From the NCBI RefSeq assembly GCF_051466335.1, contig NZ_CP195793.1, positions 4,154,001 to 4,218,000 on the forward strand: DNA of 64,000 nt, in the 5' to 3' direction. Made by a program: the position numbers and the translations under genes. The DNA is from Planctomicrobium sp051466335 (lineage in GTDB: Bacteria; Planctomycetota; Planctomycetia; Planctomycetales; Planctomycetaceae). This document shows positions 16,849 through 24,132 of the stretch, piece after piece. Within the stretch, counting starts at the first letter, position 1. Each line of letters starts with the position of its first letter. A model generated the notes under the pieces. The model did no database searches. It worked only from the letters and a program-made list of their open reading frames with translations, and was not told the DNA's origin.

Positions 16849-17583
16849 CTATTTCGCTTCCTGCTGGATCTGTTGAATCAAGTTCTTCAGTTCGAAGAAT
16901 GAGCTATTTGTCGGGTCGAGACACCAGACATTCGCTCGAATCTGCGTCCGGACGATCTTGACATCACGCGATTCCTGAATGGCAACCGCTTTGATTTTCT
17001 CATTGCGATTGGCCAGACATGCTGCCCGAAATGTCTGTTCTGCCAGGATGACCACCGTTGAGGCATCTCCGCGGCAAACGGCACTGATCGCCAACTTGGC
17101 TGCGTCATCAGGGCAGCCAAGAATCTCTCGATTCCACTGAGTCGCAATCGACTCCCAAAGCTGATTCACGACGTTTCCGCTTCGAACCACAATCAACAGT
17201 GGTCGAAACGGAGAGGACACAGCTGAACCTCGATCGGTCTGGTTCGAGGCGGCCTGCCCATCGGCAATCGTTCCCCGTTCCAGTCGCAATTTGCGGCTCT
17301 TGACGACGTCCCAGGCAGCCGGTGTCACGATCGCTTTCGGACGAACTGTGACTGTGCTTGAAACTTCCATCGGTTCCAGAAGCTCAGCTGTGATGACCGC
17401 GCTACTCAGAGAGAATCGCCCTGTCTGGACCGGCTCCGGGTGCGATGTCACGGCCACAGGATGAGCGGCAGCGACCGAGGCAGAAACTGTCGGAAGTGCA
17501 ACAGACGCACGGACACTGTCCGGGCTGATTTTTGTCAGCACGTTCGCAACAATCCGGTCAATCGCGTCTTGAGAAAGGGACAT
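16849..17583 (-). CDS. Unrecognised BMC-locus protein with N-terminal encapsulation-type helix
   Basis: 244 residues; no family assigned with confidence. Residues 4-19 (SQDAIDRIVANVLTKI) form an amphipathic helix of the type used as an encapsulation peptide, followed by about 60 residues of Ala/Val/Pro-rich linker. The C-terminal part (about 125-244) looks like a small alpha/beta domain; FRAACLANRNEKIKAVAI...IRANVWCLDP is weakly reminiscent of RpiB/LacAB sugar isomerases, but the catalytic residues of that family are not evident. It lies between two BMC-P genes, with 46 and 42 bp gaps, so it is a member of the operon. A cargo scaffold, pseudo-enzyme or isomerase are options. Confidence 0.72.
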   Translation of the reverse strand: MSLSQDAIDRIVANVLTKISPDSVRASVALPTVSASVAAAHPVAVTSHPEPVQTGRFSLSSAVITAELLEPMEVSSTVTVRPKAIVTPAAWDVVKSRKLRLERGTIADGQAASNQTDRGSAVSSPFRPLLIVVRSGNVVNQLWESIATQWNREILGCPDDAAKLAISAVCRGDASTVVILAEQTFRAACLANRNEKIKAVAIQESRDVKIVRTQIRANVWCLDPTNSSFFELKNLIQQIQQEAK

Positions 17584-17629
17584 AAGTTACGCAAACAACT
17601 CGATAATTTTCGGTGATACTCGGAATGAA

Positions 17630-17896
17630 CTAATCGGTTTTTGGGTCTGGTTGGCCCATGACGATCCATCTCACCGGAGTGTTGTTGGCGTTCATCGCTT
17701 CGCCGACAAGCTTTCCGTCAGAACAGATAATCACTTCGCTTCCAATCCCCGCGCCAAATGTGTCGATGGCCAACAGGGGATCGCCATCATCACCACCGCA
17801 CGGCATCAACGGCTGAACGACAAGAAGCTTCCATCCATTCATGGAGGAATGCTTGATTGTTGACGTTGCGTTTCCGATGACGAGGGCGAGGTTCAT
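17630..17896 (-). CDS. BMC-P pentameric shell vertex protein, copy 2
   Basis: An 88-residue minimal EutN/CcmL protein: MNLALVIGNATSTIKHSS, KLLVVQPL, then LLAIDTFGAGIGSEVIICSDGK, the conserved turn that lines the pentamer pore. No extension. It follows the aldehyde dehydrogenase gene by 107 bp. Vertex pentamers with different surfaces may cap different vertex types or recruit different cargo. Confidence 0.95.
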   Translation of the reverse strand: MNLALVIGNATSTIKHSSMNGWKLLVVQPLMPCGGDDGDPLLAIDTFGAGIGSEVIICSDGKLVGEAMNANNTPVRWIVMGQPDPKTD

Positions 17897-18003
17897 AATG
17901 ACTTGGACTTACTTGACGAACCCGAACTGAACTTCTGGATCAGCGTCGGGGCTGACATGAAATGATGATTCCACGCCAGTCCCTGTGCTGATGTTGTCAG
18001 GAA

Positions 18004-19497
18004 CTACACAATGCGGCCTTCACCGACCATTGTGCAGCGACGTTTTCGAGTGAATGTCATTGGTGTAGTGACACCCTCTCCGGTCGGTGTGGCGATGCTG
18101 AAGGAAAGGTATCCTTCGCCGCCCAAACCGAGGCCAGCCATGCTTGGACCGTTCTTGATGTACAACGTGGTGTTCATCAGCCGCCCCATAGCGGTCATTG
18201 TGTGAACATCACGCGAGTGAATCAGAGCGGTGTGTCCGTACCCGTGTTCGAACTCCAGTGCCAGGCTGATGGCATGGCTGGTGTCGCGGGCACGAACGAA
18301 TGGGACGAACGGCATCATCTGTTCTTCTGGAACGAACGGGTTATTGACATCCGTTTCGCCGTAGAGAAGCTGCGTGTTCGCAGGAACTTTCAATCCGATC
18401 TTTTCAGCCAGAACAGCAGCGTCTTTACCGATCAGATCGCGGTTCAGTCCGTAGTGTCCACCCGGTTCTTTCGGGGGAGTGAACGCGACTTTGGTGAGCG
18501 CTTCCACTTGTTGTGCGTTCAGTCGGTAACCGCCGTGACGTCCGACTGCTTCCATCAGCTGATCGAAAATCGGCGCGACTGCGAAGACTTCTTTTTCGCC
18601 GATGCAAAGCAGGTTGTTGTCGTAGGACGCCCCTTGAACAATGCTGCGAGCAGCGTTTTCGATGTCGGCAGTCTGATCAACGACGACAGGTGGATTTCCC
18701 GGACCGGCGACGATCGCCTTCTTCGAGGACTGAAGGGCAGCACGCGCCACAGCTGGTCCACCAGTCACGAGCAGCACTTTGACTCCACGGTGATGGAAGA
18801 CTTCGTTTGCTGATTCGATCGTCGGCTTGCTGTTGATCGTGACCAGATTTTGGACACCGATTGCTTCCTCAAACGCTTTGTTGAACGCCTGAACCCCCGT
18901 GCACGCAATCTTCGCACCGTTTGGATGCGGATTGAAAACGACGGTGTTTCCGGAAGCAATAATGTTAATAATGTTCCCAGCGAGCGTTGGGAGCGAGTGC
19001 GTGACAGGAGTGATGGCACCGATGACGCCGAATGGAGCGTACTCTTCGAGCATCAGACCGTTGTCACCGCTGTAGCAATCGGTCTTGAGGAACTCGGTTC
19101 CAGGAACCAGCTTGATGATTTTCAGCTTCTCGATCTTGTGGTCGAGACGGCCGACTTTGGTTTCTTCGAACTCGGCTTTGCCCCAGACTTCGGCGTTCTT
19201 CTCGCAGAGGTCCTTGACGATCTGCACCACTTTGGCGCGGTCTGCCATCGTCTTGGTCTGCAGAACCTGAAATGCTTCCTGAGCAGCAGCGACGGCGTCG
19301 TTGACGTTATCGAAAACGCCATAGTTGCCACCGGCTGACCGACTCGAACCATTGGAAGCGATGCTTCCTGCTGTTCCGCTGGAGAGAACTGGAATTCCAG
19401 CCTTTTTCGGAGCTGCTCCGTTCGAACGCGTGGACTTGCCGAGTTCTGAAAGCACTTCTTCGACAACGGCCCGGATCGTGTTTTCGTTGGCTTGCAT
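18004..19497 (-). CDS. CoA-acylating aldehyde dehydrogenase with N-terminal encapsulation peptide (PduP/EutE type)
   Basis: Oxidises an aldehyde (lactaldehyde or propionaldehyde) to the acyl-CoA with NAD, inside the compartment. Catalytic cysteine 298 lies in SYDNNLLCIGEKE, the context of acylating dehydrogenases, with NPHPNGAK and GGPAVARAAL in the cofactor region. Residues 5-20 (ENTIRAVVEEVLSELG) form an amphipathic helix, followed by a 45-residue Gly/Ser linker: a classic encapsulation peptide. ATG 19497 has AAGGAG upstream. Forty-eight bp separate it from the preceding BMC-P gene. The aldehyde may be the lactaldehyde made by the aldolase; which acyl-CoA is formed is inference. Confidence 0.95.
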   Translation of the reverse strand: MQANENTIRAVVEEVLSELGKSTRSNGAAPKKAGIPVLSSGTAGSIASNGSSRSAGGNYGVFDNVNDAVAAAQEAFQVLQTKTMADRAKVVQIVKDLCEKNAEVWGKAEFEETKVGRLDHKIEKLKIIKLVPGTEFLKTDCYSGDNGLMLEEYAPFGVIGAITPVTHSLPTLAGNIINIIASGNTVVFNPHPNGAKIACTGVQAFNKAFEEAIGVQNLVTINSKPTIESANEVFHHRGVKVLLVTGGPAVARAALQSSKKAIVAGPGNPPVVVDQTADIENAARSIVQGASYDNNLLCIGEKEVFAVAPIFDQLMEAVGRHGGYRLNAQQVEALTKVAFTPPKEPGGHYGLNRDLIGKDAAVLAEKIGLKVPANTQLLYGETDVNNPFVPEEQMMPFVPFVRARDTSHAISLALEFEHGYGHTALIHSRDVHTMTAMGRLMNTTLYIKNGPSMAGLGLGGEGYLSFSIATPTGEGVTTPMTFTRKRRCTMVGEGRIV

Positions 19498-19545
19498 CTA
19501 CTGCTCCTTCGTCATCAGTCAAGATGAACGAGACTGATTGATGAA

Positions 19546-19857
19546 CTACGAGTTCGCTTTGTAAATCGAATGATTGGCAATCTGAACGTTGTCGACGATA
19601 CCGATGATCGCACAATCGATTGGGAGTGTTTTTGTTTCGTCTGTGAAGCGTGCACTCGACCCCTGAACGATCAGCACCACTTCTCCTTCGCCAGCACCGA
19701 CCGTGTCGACAGCGATGAAGGTGCGCCCGGTTGACTTCAGTGAATCCTGCGCTTGTTCATCAACTCGCAATGGTTCGACGATGAACAACGTCTGACCCAC
19801 CATGCTGGGGACTTTTTGAGTCGCAGTCAGATTGCCGGTAATTTTCGCAAGAAACAT
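19546..19857 (-). CDS. BMC-P pentameric shell vertex protein, copy 1
   Basis: A 103-residue EutN/CcmL protein: MFLAKITGNLTATQK, LFIVEPLRVDEQ, then FIAVDTVGAGEGEVVLIVQGSSARF, with the family's GAGEGE turn. It differs from the other two copies mainly in the loop after the first strand pair and at the C-terminus. It is placed between acetate kinase and the aldehyde dehydrogenase gene; the 181-bp gap before it includes a short CACGGAGR repeat. Confidence 0.95.
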   Translation of the reverse strand: MFLAKITGNLTATQKVPSMVGQTLFIVEPLRVDEQAQDSLKSTGRTFIAVDTVGAGEGEVVLIVQGSSARFTDETKTLPIDCAIIGIVDNVQIANHSIYKANS

Positions 19858-19871
19858 GTCTTATTACTCAC

Positions 19872-19895
19872 CACGGAGACACGGAGGCACGAATC
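19872..19895. repeat. Tandem CACGGAGR repeat
   Basis: Two and a half copies of the octamer CACGGAGA / CACGGAGG followed by CACGAATC, in the ackA to BMC-P gap. Short tandem tracts of this unit, in this orientation or its complement, are familiar between genes of many environmental bacteria; that statement is from general knowledge. Function unknown. Confidence 0.5.
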
Positions 19896-20038
19896 ACTTT
19901 TTCTGCAGCACGCGCCTGATGAGTCCGTCTTTCAATGTTGAGTGAAGAAACCTGAAAGTTCCCCGGTCCGCAAACTGGCCCGTCTACTGCCTCGACATTT
20001 TGGAATTCCGCTGGAATGCAGGCTCCGGAATTTCGAGG

Positions 20039-21235
20039 TTACCTAATATTTTCTCCGACCACTTTCGCGGTCTGCCGGGCGACGACGATCTCTTCATTTG
20101 TTGGAACGATCCAAACCTGTGTCTTCGCTTGCGGAGACGACAGATTGACTTCGCCCTTCAATGTTTCGTTTTTCTGCTGATCCAGTTCGATTCCTGCGAA
20201 TGTCATGTTTTCGCAGACGAGTTTACGGATCAGGCTACTGTTCTCTCCGATTCCCCCGGTAAAGACGATGGCGTCAGCACCATTGAGAACTGCGAGATAC
20301 TGTCCGATGTACTTTTTGATTTCAGCGACGTAGACCCGAATTGCGTGGTTGGCACGTTCGTGGCCCTGAGCCGCTGCATTCTCGATGTCTCGCAAGTCTG
20401 GAGAGACACCGCTCATCCCTTGCAGACCGCCCTGGCTCGCCAGTTCGTTCAACAGGGTTTCGTAGTCTTTTCCTGTGCGATTTTTCAGCAGACGCAATGC
20501 GAACGGGTCGAAATCACCAACTCGATTGTTCTGTGGCAATCCGGACTGAGGAGTCATCCCCATTGACGCTGCACGAGACTCTCCGCGTTCAATCGCACAG
20601 ATCGAACTGCTCCCCCCCAAGTGACACGAGATAATCTTCGCGTCGGGATTGTTGAGCAGTTGGGCAGTTCGCGTGGCAATGAAACGGTGACTCGCTCCAT
20701 GAAATCCCCAGCGGCGGATTTCATGATTCTCTGTCCATTCATAAGGAACCGCGTAAGAGCGGTATTCCGGGAGAATGGTGTCATGGAAGGCTGTTTCCAG
20801 TGCTGCCACGAGCGGAATCTTCGGGAAAGACGCCTTCAACAGACGCATTGCCCGTGCATAAGGTGGATTGTGAGCTGGAGCGACATCGGCTAGCGATTCC
20901 ATCGTTTCCAGAAGCTCGTCATTGACCAGTCGAATGCCGCTCAATCGACCAGCGAAGACTGCTTTGAAACCGATCGCTGCCACTTCGTCGACCGATGTGA
21001 GGCAACCCGTTTCCGGGTGAGTGAGTTGATCCAGGCACATGCGAACAGCGGCCGCATGGTCCGGAATTCTCTGGATCACTTCCTGCTTGTGACTCCCCAC
21101 TTCCGCCGTACAGACAGAGTCAGCATCTTGACCAATTCGGTCGATCGCTCCTCGTGCCAGTTGCTCTTCGGTAGACATATCGAAGAGTCGGTACTTGAAG
21201 CTGGTAGATCCAAGATTGGCGACCAGAACTTTCAC
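20039..21235 (-). CDS. ackA: Acetate/propionate kinase of the microcompartment operon
   Basis: 398 residues with the acetate kinase signatures: NLGSTSFKYRLFD at the start, HNPPYARAMRLL, ETAFHDTILPEY, RWGFHGASH and the phosphate-binding SCHLGGSSSICAIERG. It converts acyl phosphate plus ADP to acid plus ATP, recovering energy from the acyl phosphate PduL makes. GTG 21235 begins VKVLVANLG, the normal start, with GAGG 7 nt upstream; the open frame to 21280 adds a spurious leader. No encapsulation helix is seen, so the kinase may work outside the shell or be recruited otherwise. Confidence 0.94.
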   Translation of the reverse strand: MKVLVANLGSTSFKYRLFDMSTEEQLARGAIDRIGQDADSVCTAEVGSHKQEVIQRIPDHAAAVRMCLDQLTHPETGCLTSVDEVAAIGFKAVFAGRLSGIRLVNDELLETMESLADVAPAHNPPYARAMRLLKASFPKIPLVAALETAFHDTILPEYRSYAVPYEWTENHEIRRWGFHGASHRFIATRTAQLLNNPDAKIISCHLGGSSSICAIERGESRAASMGMTPQSGLPQNNRVGDFDPFALRLLKNRTGKDYETLLNELASQGGLQGMSGVSPDLRDIENAAAQGHERANHAIRVYVAEIKKYIGQYLAVLNGADAIVFTGGIGENSSLIRKLVCENMTFAGIELDQQKNETLKGEVNLSSPQAKTQVWIVPTNEEIVVARQTAKVVGENIR

Positions 21236-21341
21236 TCTTAACCTCACAACTTTCCCGTCACGGAGCTTGCGCGTCAGCAAGCGTCCTCATGCAACATCAG
21301 CGAGGAATCAATCGTCTTTCAGAGAACGAAGCGTCGACCGA

Positions 21342-21361
21342 CGCAGGGCGTCTCGCCTGCG
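21342..21361. promoter_or_regulatory. GC-rich intercistronic hairpin between shell and kinase genes
   Basis: A 6-bp all-GC-rich stem (CGCAGG / CCTGCG, 8-nt loop). A second hairpin, GCTTGC/GCAAGC, lies at 21266-21283 in the same 159-bp gap between the second BMC-H gene and ackA. Neither has a T tract; RNA processing or stability control of the abundant shell-protein message is possible. Confidence 0.35.
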
Positions 21362-21394
21362 CCTCGAACTCTGAAAAGCTGAATGTCCGTCCGA

Positions 21395-21751
21395 CTAGAA
21401 AATGTCCATCAGCCCTTCAGAGGCACGTGGAATGATGTGAGCAGCGAGCAACTCGCCGACGCGGCTCGCAGCTGCGGAGCCAGCATCAACCGATGCGCGA
21501 ACGGAGCCGACGTCACCACGAATCACGGTCGTAATGAAGGCGTTTCCGATATTGACCTGTTTCACCAGAGTCACGTTTGCGGACTTCAACATGGCGTCGG
21601 AAGCTTCGATCGCCGCGATGAGTCCTTTCGTTTCAACAAGACCGATAGCGTCGTTCATTGGACGATTTCCTGCGGGAGCAACAATGATGCTTGGGCTCGG
21701 TGGCGGTGCCGGTTGTGTTTCCGGCAATGTGTTTTGAACACTTTCTTCCAC
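21395..21751 (-). CDS. BMC-H hexameric shell protein with N-terminal extension, copy 2
   Basis: The BMC (Pfam 00936) domain is clear from AIGLVETKGLIAAIEASDAMLK, the conserved GDVGSVRASVDAG helix, and HIIPRA before the C-terminus. GTG 21751, with AGGTGG upstream, gives 118 residues: a standard 85-residue domain plus about 33 N-terminal residues rich in Pro (TLPETQPAPPPSPS). The extension is absent from copy 1 and could line a face of the shell or bind cargo. The longer open frame to 21868 looks non-coding. Hexamers of this family tile the shell facets. Confidence 0.93.
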   Translation of the reverse strand: MEESVQNTLPETQPAPPPSPSIIVAPAGNRPMNDAIGLVETKGLIAAIEASDAMLKSANVTLVKQVNIGNAFITTVIRGDVGSVRASVDAGSAAASRVGELLAAHIIPRASEGLMDIF

Positions 21752-21925
21752 GATTCCACCTGAGTTAACACAAGGGCGAAGCCTGTTTGTCCGGGAACCG
21801 GACTCCGACCATGCAATTTTTTTGAACGAGACGTTGCAACGCTGACTTTTCAGTTGGACGACCAGCATCGCAATTCAGATTCTGAACTCCGAAATCAACC
21901 CGGAGTTTTCATCTTCAGAATCGAA

Positions 21926-22216
21926 TTAGGCGTCTTTCTTCTTTGGAAGAATTGACACGAGCTCTTCGTGTGGACGAGGAATGACCTGAACGCTCATCAC
22001 TTCGCCGATCTTGCTTGCAGCAGCAGCGCCAGCATCAACGGCGGCCTTTACAGCAGCAACGTCACCGGTCAAGAAGACGGTTGCGATACCGCTTCCGATT
22101 TTTTCCCAGCCAACCATGGTCACGTTGGCAGCCTTGAGAGCAGCGTCAGCGGCTTCGATCAGGCAAACCAGACCTTTGGTCTCAATCATTCCCAACGCTT
22201 CGTTAACACGAGCCAT
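21926..22216 (-). CDS. BMC-H hexameric shell protein, copy 1
   Basis: A 96-residue canonical BMC-domain protein: ALGMIETKGLVCLIEAADAALKAANV, KIGSGIATVFLTGDVAAVKAAVDAGAAAA, VIPRPHEEL. ATG 22216 (MARVNEALG) was preferred over 22231 because it matches normal BMC-H starts. The pore loop reads KIGSGIA. Followed at 174 bp by the extended copy 2. It is 127 bp after pduL. Likely the major facet protein of the compartment. Confidence 0.95.
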   Translation of the reverse strand: MARVNEALGMIETKGLVCLIEAADAALKAANVTMVGWEKIGSGIATVFLTGDVAAVKAAVDAGAAAASKIGEVMSVQVIPRPHEELVSILPKKKDA

Positions 22217-22343
22217 CGTACCTAACTCCAAAATTCAGTGGGGGTCAGTGATTGTGATCGGGCCTCAAACATACTGAGACCCCTTTTTTCAGAGTGGGCG
22301 AAGCGAATCGCACACCGAGATTTCAGTTCGCAACAGCACCGGA

Positions 22344-23075
22344 TCAGTGCGTGTGGCATCCACAGGCAACCGCAGGAACCAACTCCACTTTCGTAGCTTT
22401 GGTAATGTTGACTGCGTTGCCTTCATCTGTATCGAGGTGAACTTCCAGCTTGATCTTGTCGTCGCCGCCGCGAACAGCCAGATTTTCGAGAGTTGTGCTG
22501 CATCCTGGAGATTCGATCTTCAGGTGCATCTGATCGCCATTCTTTACGCCGTAGTAAGCCATGTCTGCTGGAGACATGTGCACGTGACGCATCGCGCGAA
22601 TCACACCTTCTTTCAATTCCAGGCTTCCCTTGGGGCCGACAAGCAGGCAGCCCGGTGTCCCAGCGACGTCACCGCTGATTCGAACGGGAAGATCCAGTCC
22701 GAGAGAAATGGAATCGGTGAAGGCGAGTTCTACTTGTGAGGCTCCGCGAGATGGCCCGAGAACACGAACTTCTGGAAGCATGCGGCGACGAGGGCCAACA
22801 ATGGCGATGGTTTCTTCAGCGGCGTAGTAGCCTTCCTGATACAACCATTTTGTCGGTTTGAGTTTGTGCCCTTTTCCGAAGAGAATTTCGATGTGCTCGT
22901 CGGTCAGGTGAGCGTGGCGGGCAGAGATGTTCACGACCAGTGGATTGGGGGGAGTCTTCGAAGTTCCCTGCGAGCCAGTTGCTGGCGACGCTGCCGGGCC
23001 GTGCTTCGACAGAACGGACCGGACAACTCTTTCGATATCGCCTCTGGATAAGCCGCTGACATCCACTGCAGACAT
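22344..23075 (-). CDS. pduL: PduL phosphate propanoyltransferase with N-terminal encapsulation peptide
   Basis: PduL-type phosphotransacylase, 243 residues. It moves the acyl group from CoA to phosphate, freeing CoA for the aldehyde dehydrogenase inside the shell. Zinc-site histidines are in NISARHAHL, RAMRHVHMSP and LEVHLDTDEGNA, as in the two PduL domains. Residues about 7-24 (LSRGDIERVVRSVLSKHG) are an amphipathic encapsulation helix with a Pro/Gly/Ser linker behind it. The C-terminus ends CGCHTH, which is unusual and could bind a metal. It begins 35 bp after deoR, so both are likely read from one promoter. Confidence 0.95.
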   Translation of the reverse strand: MSAVDVSGLSRGDIERVVRSVLSKHGPAASPATGSQGTSKTPPNPLVVNISARHAHLTDEHIEILFGKGHKLKPTKWLYQEGYYAAEETIAIVGPRRRMLPEVRVLGPSRGASQVELAFTDSISLGLDLPVRISGDVAGTPGCLLVGPKGSLELKEGVIRAMRHVHMSPADMAYYGVKNGDQMHLKIESPGCSTTLENLAVRGGDDKIKLEVHLDTDEGNAVNITKATKVELVPAVACGCHTH

Positions 23076-23110
23076 ATTTACTTAGCTCCCCGTCTCACAA
23101 ACGATCACTC

Positions 23111-23866
23111 TCAGACTTCAACGACATTCAAATCAATTCCGAAGCTGCTGATGCGGTCTCTCCACTCAGGAGTGATTCCGGAGTCCACAACCAGCCTGTG
23201 AATTTTTTCCAGTCCACAGAGCCTCGAAAATTCTGAATGCCCCAACTTACTGCTGTCAGCGACGACAATCACCTCGTCTGCCGACTCCATCATTTGCTGC
23301 TCTGCTTCCACGAGAAGTGAGTTCGAGTTAAACAAACCCGCTTCTGTGATTCCCCCTACTCCCATAATGAGTCGGCGGGCCTGTATCTGCTTCAATGCTG
23401 CGACTGTGAGAGATCCGAGTACGACTCCTGTCTTGGGGTAGAGATAGCCTCCCAAGAACACGACTTCGACATCAGGGACACTCACCAAGTGGTTCACGAT
23501 TGGCAGCGAGTTCGTCACTACCTGCAACGATTTTCCGGAAAGATGTCGTGCTACTTCGAGAGTAGTCGTCCCACCATCCAGGATGATCGTTTCTCCAGTA
23601 CCGATAAGATCGGCAACGCATCGACCGATCTTCTGTTTCTCACGAAGAGCGAGGTTTCGCCGATCATCAAAGCCGGCTAGTGACTCGCCAACGAATGCTG
23701 CGCCTCCGCGCGTGCGCCGAACCTGTCCGATACTTTCAAGATATTCCAGATCACGTCGGACTGTCGACTCGCTGACAGAAATTTCGTCAGCGATTTCCCT
23801 AAGTGATGCAAAGCCTTTGACTTCAATGATTTCTAGGACACCAGAGCGGCGTTGATCAAGCAACAT
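23111..23866 (-). CDS. DeoR-family transcriptional regulator of the microcompartment operon
   Basis: 251 residues: an N-terminal helix-turn-helix (about 20-45, with EISVSESTVRRDLEYLE and the RTRGGA wing), then the DeoR C-terminal sugar-phosphate sensor domain with GTGETIILDGGTTT and VGGITEAGLFNSN. DeoR proteins usually repress sugar catabolic operons and let go when a phosphorylated sugar binds. It is the first gene of the BMC operon and 35 bp before pduL, with its own promoter and a direct repeat upstream, so autoregulation is likely. A fucose or rhamnose pathway intermediate would be the expected inducer. Confidence 0.92.
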   Translation of the reverse strand: MLLDQRRSGVLEIIEVKGFASLREIADEISVSESTVRRDLEYLESIGQVRRTRGGAAFVGESLAGFDDRRNLALREKQKIGRCVADLIGTGETIILDGGTTTLEVARHLSGKSLQVVTNSLPIVNHLVSVPDVEVVFLGGYLYPKTGVVLGSLTVAALKQIQARRLIMGVGGITEAGLFNSNSLLVEAEQQMMESADEVIVVADSSKLGHSEFSRLCGLEKIHRLVVDSGITPEWRDRISSFGIDLNVVEV

Positions 23867-23920
23867 CCGATTTCCCCTGTCCTATCTGTATTAACCTAAA
23901 ATCAATCAAGCCGCACGGAT

Positions 23921-23949
23921 ATCATATGCTCAGCAAATGCAATGTTCAA
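23921..23949 (-). promoter_or_regulatory. Promoter of the deoR-BMC operon
   Basis: On the minus strand, TTGAAC (23944-23949) and TATGAT (23921-23926) are separated by exactly 17 bp. This is a good sigma-70 match, about 55-75 bp before the deoR start codon. Confidence 0.6.
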
Positions 23950-23955
23950 CCAAAC

Positions 23956-23972
23956 TCTTTCAGAATCTTTCA
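23956..23972. promoter_or_regulatory. Candidate DeoR operator: TCTTTCA direct repeat
   Basis: Two TCTTTCA copies (23956-23962 and 23966-23972), 10 bp apart and so on the same face of the helix, sit just upstream of the -35 box. DeoR-family proteins often bind short direct repeats near their own promoter. Assignment by position. Confidence 0.4.
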
Positions 23973-24132
23973 AAACATGTCATCGCCAGATTGCGTAATC
24001 TGATCTCTCTTCTTTGATATTTCGTAACACACGTTGGATTCGTCGGCTGATGGTGAGCTAACATTCAGAGAATTCGCCGCGAATCGTTGTGTGCGTCGAG
24101 ACTGCTGCCATCAACCGGAAAAGTTGGCCTGA

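Larger units (their letters stand above)
23867..24132. other. Divergent regulatory region, deoR-BMC operon / moxR operon
   Basis: 266 bp without a gene between two operons read in opposite directions. Holds the promoter and candidate operator described separately on the BMC side. A few further inverted motifs such as CAGATTGCGTAATCTG (23991-24006) are present and could be regulator sites. Confidence 0.6.
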
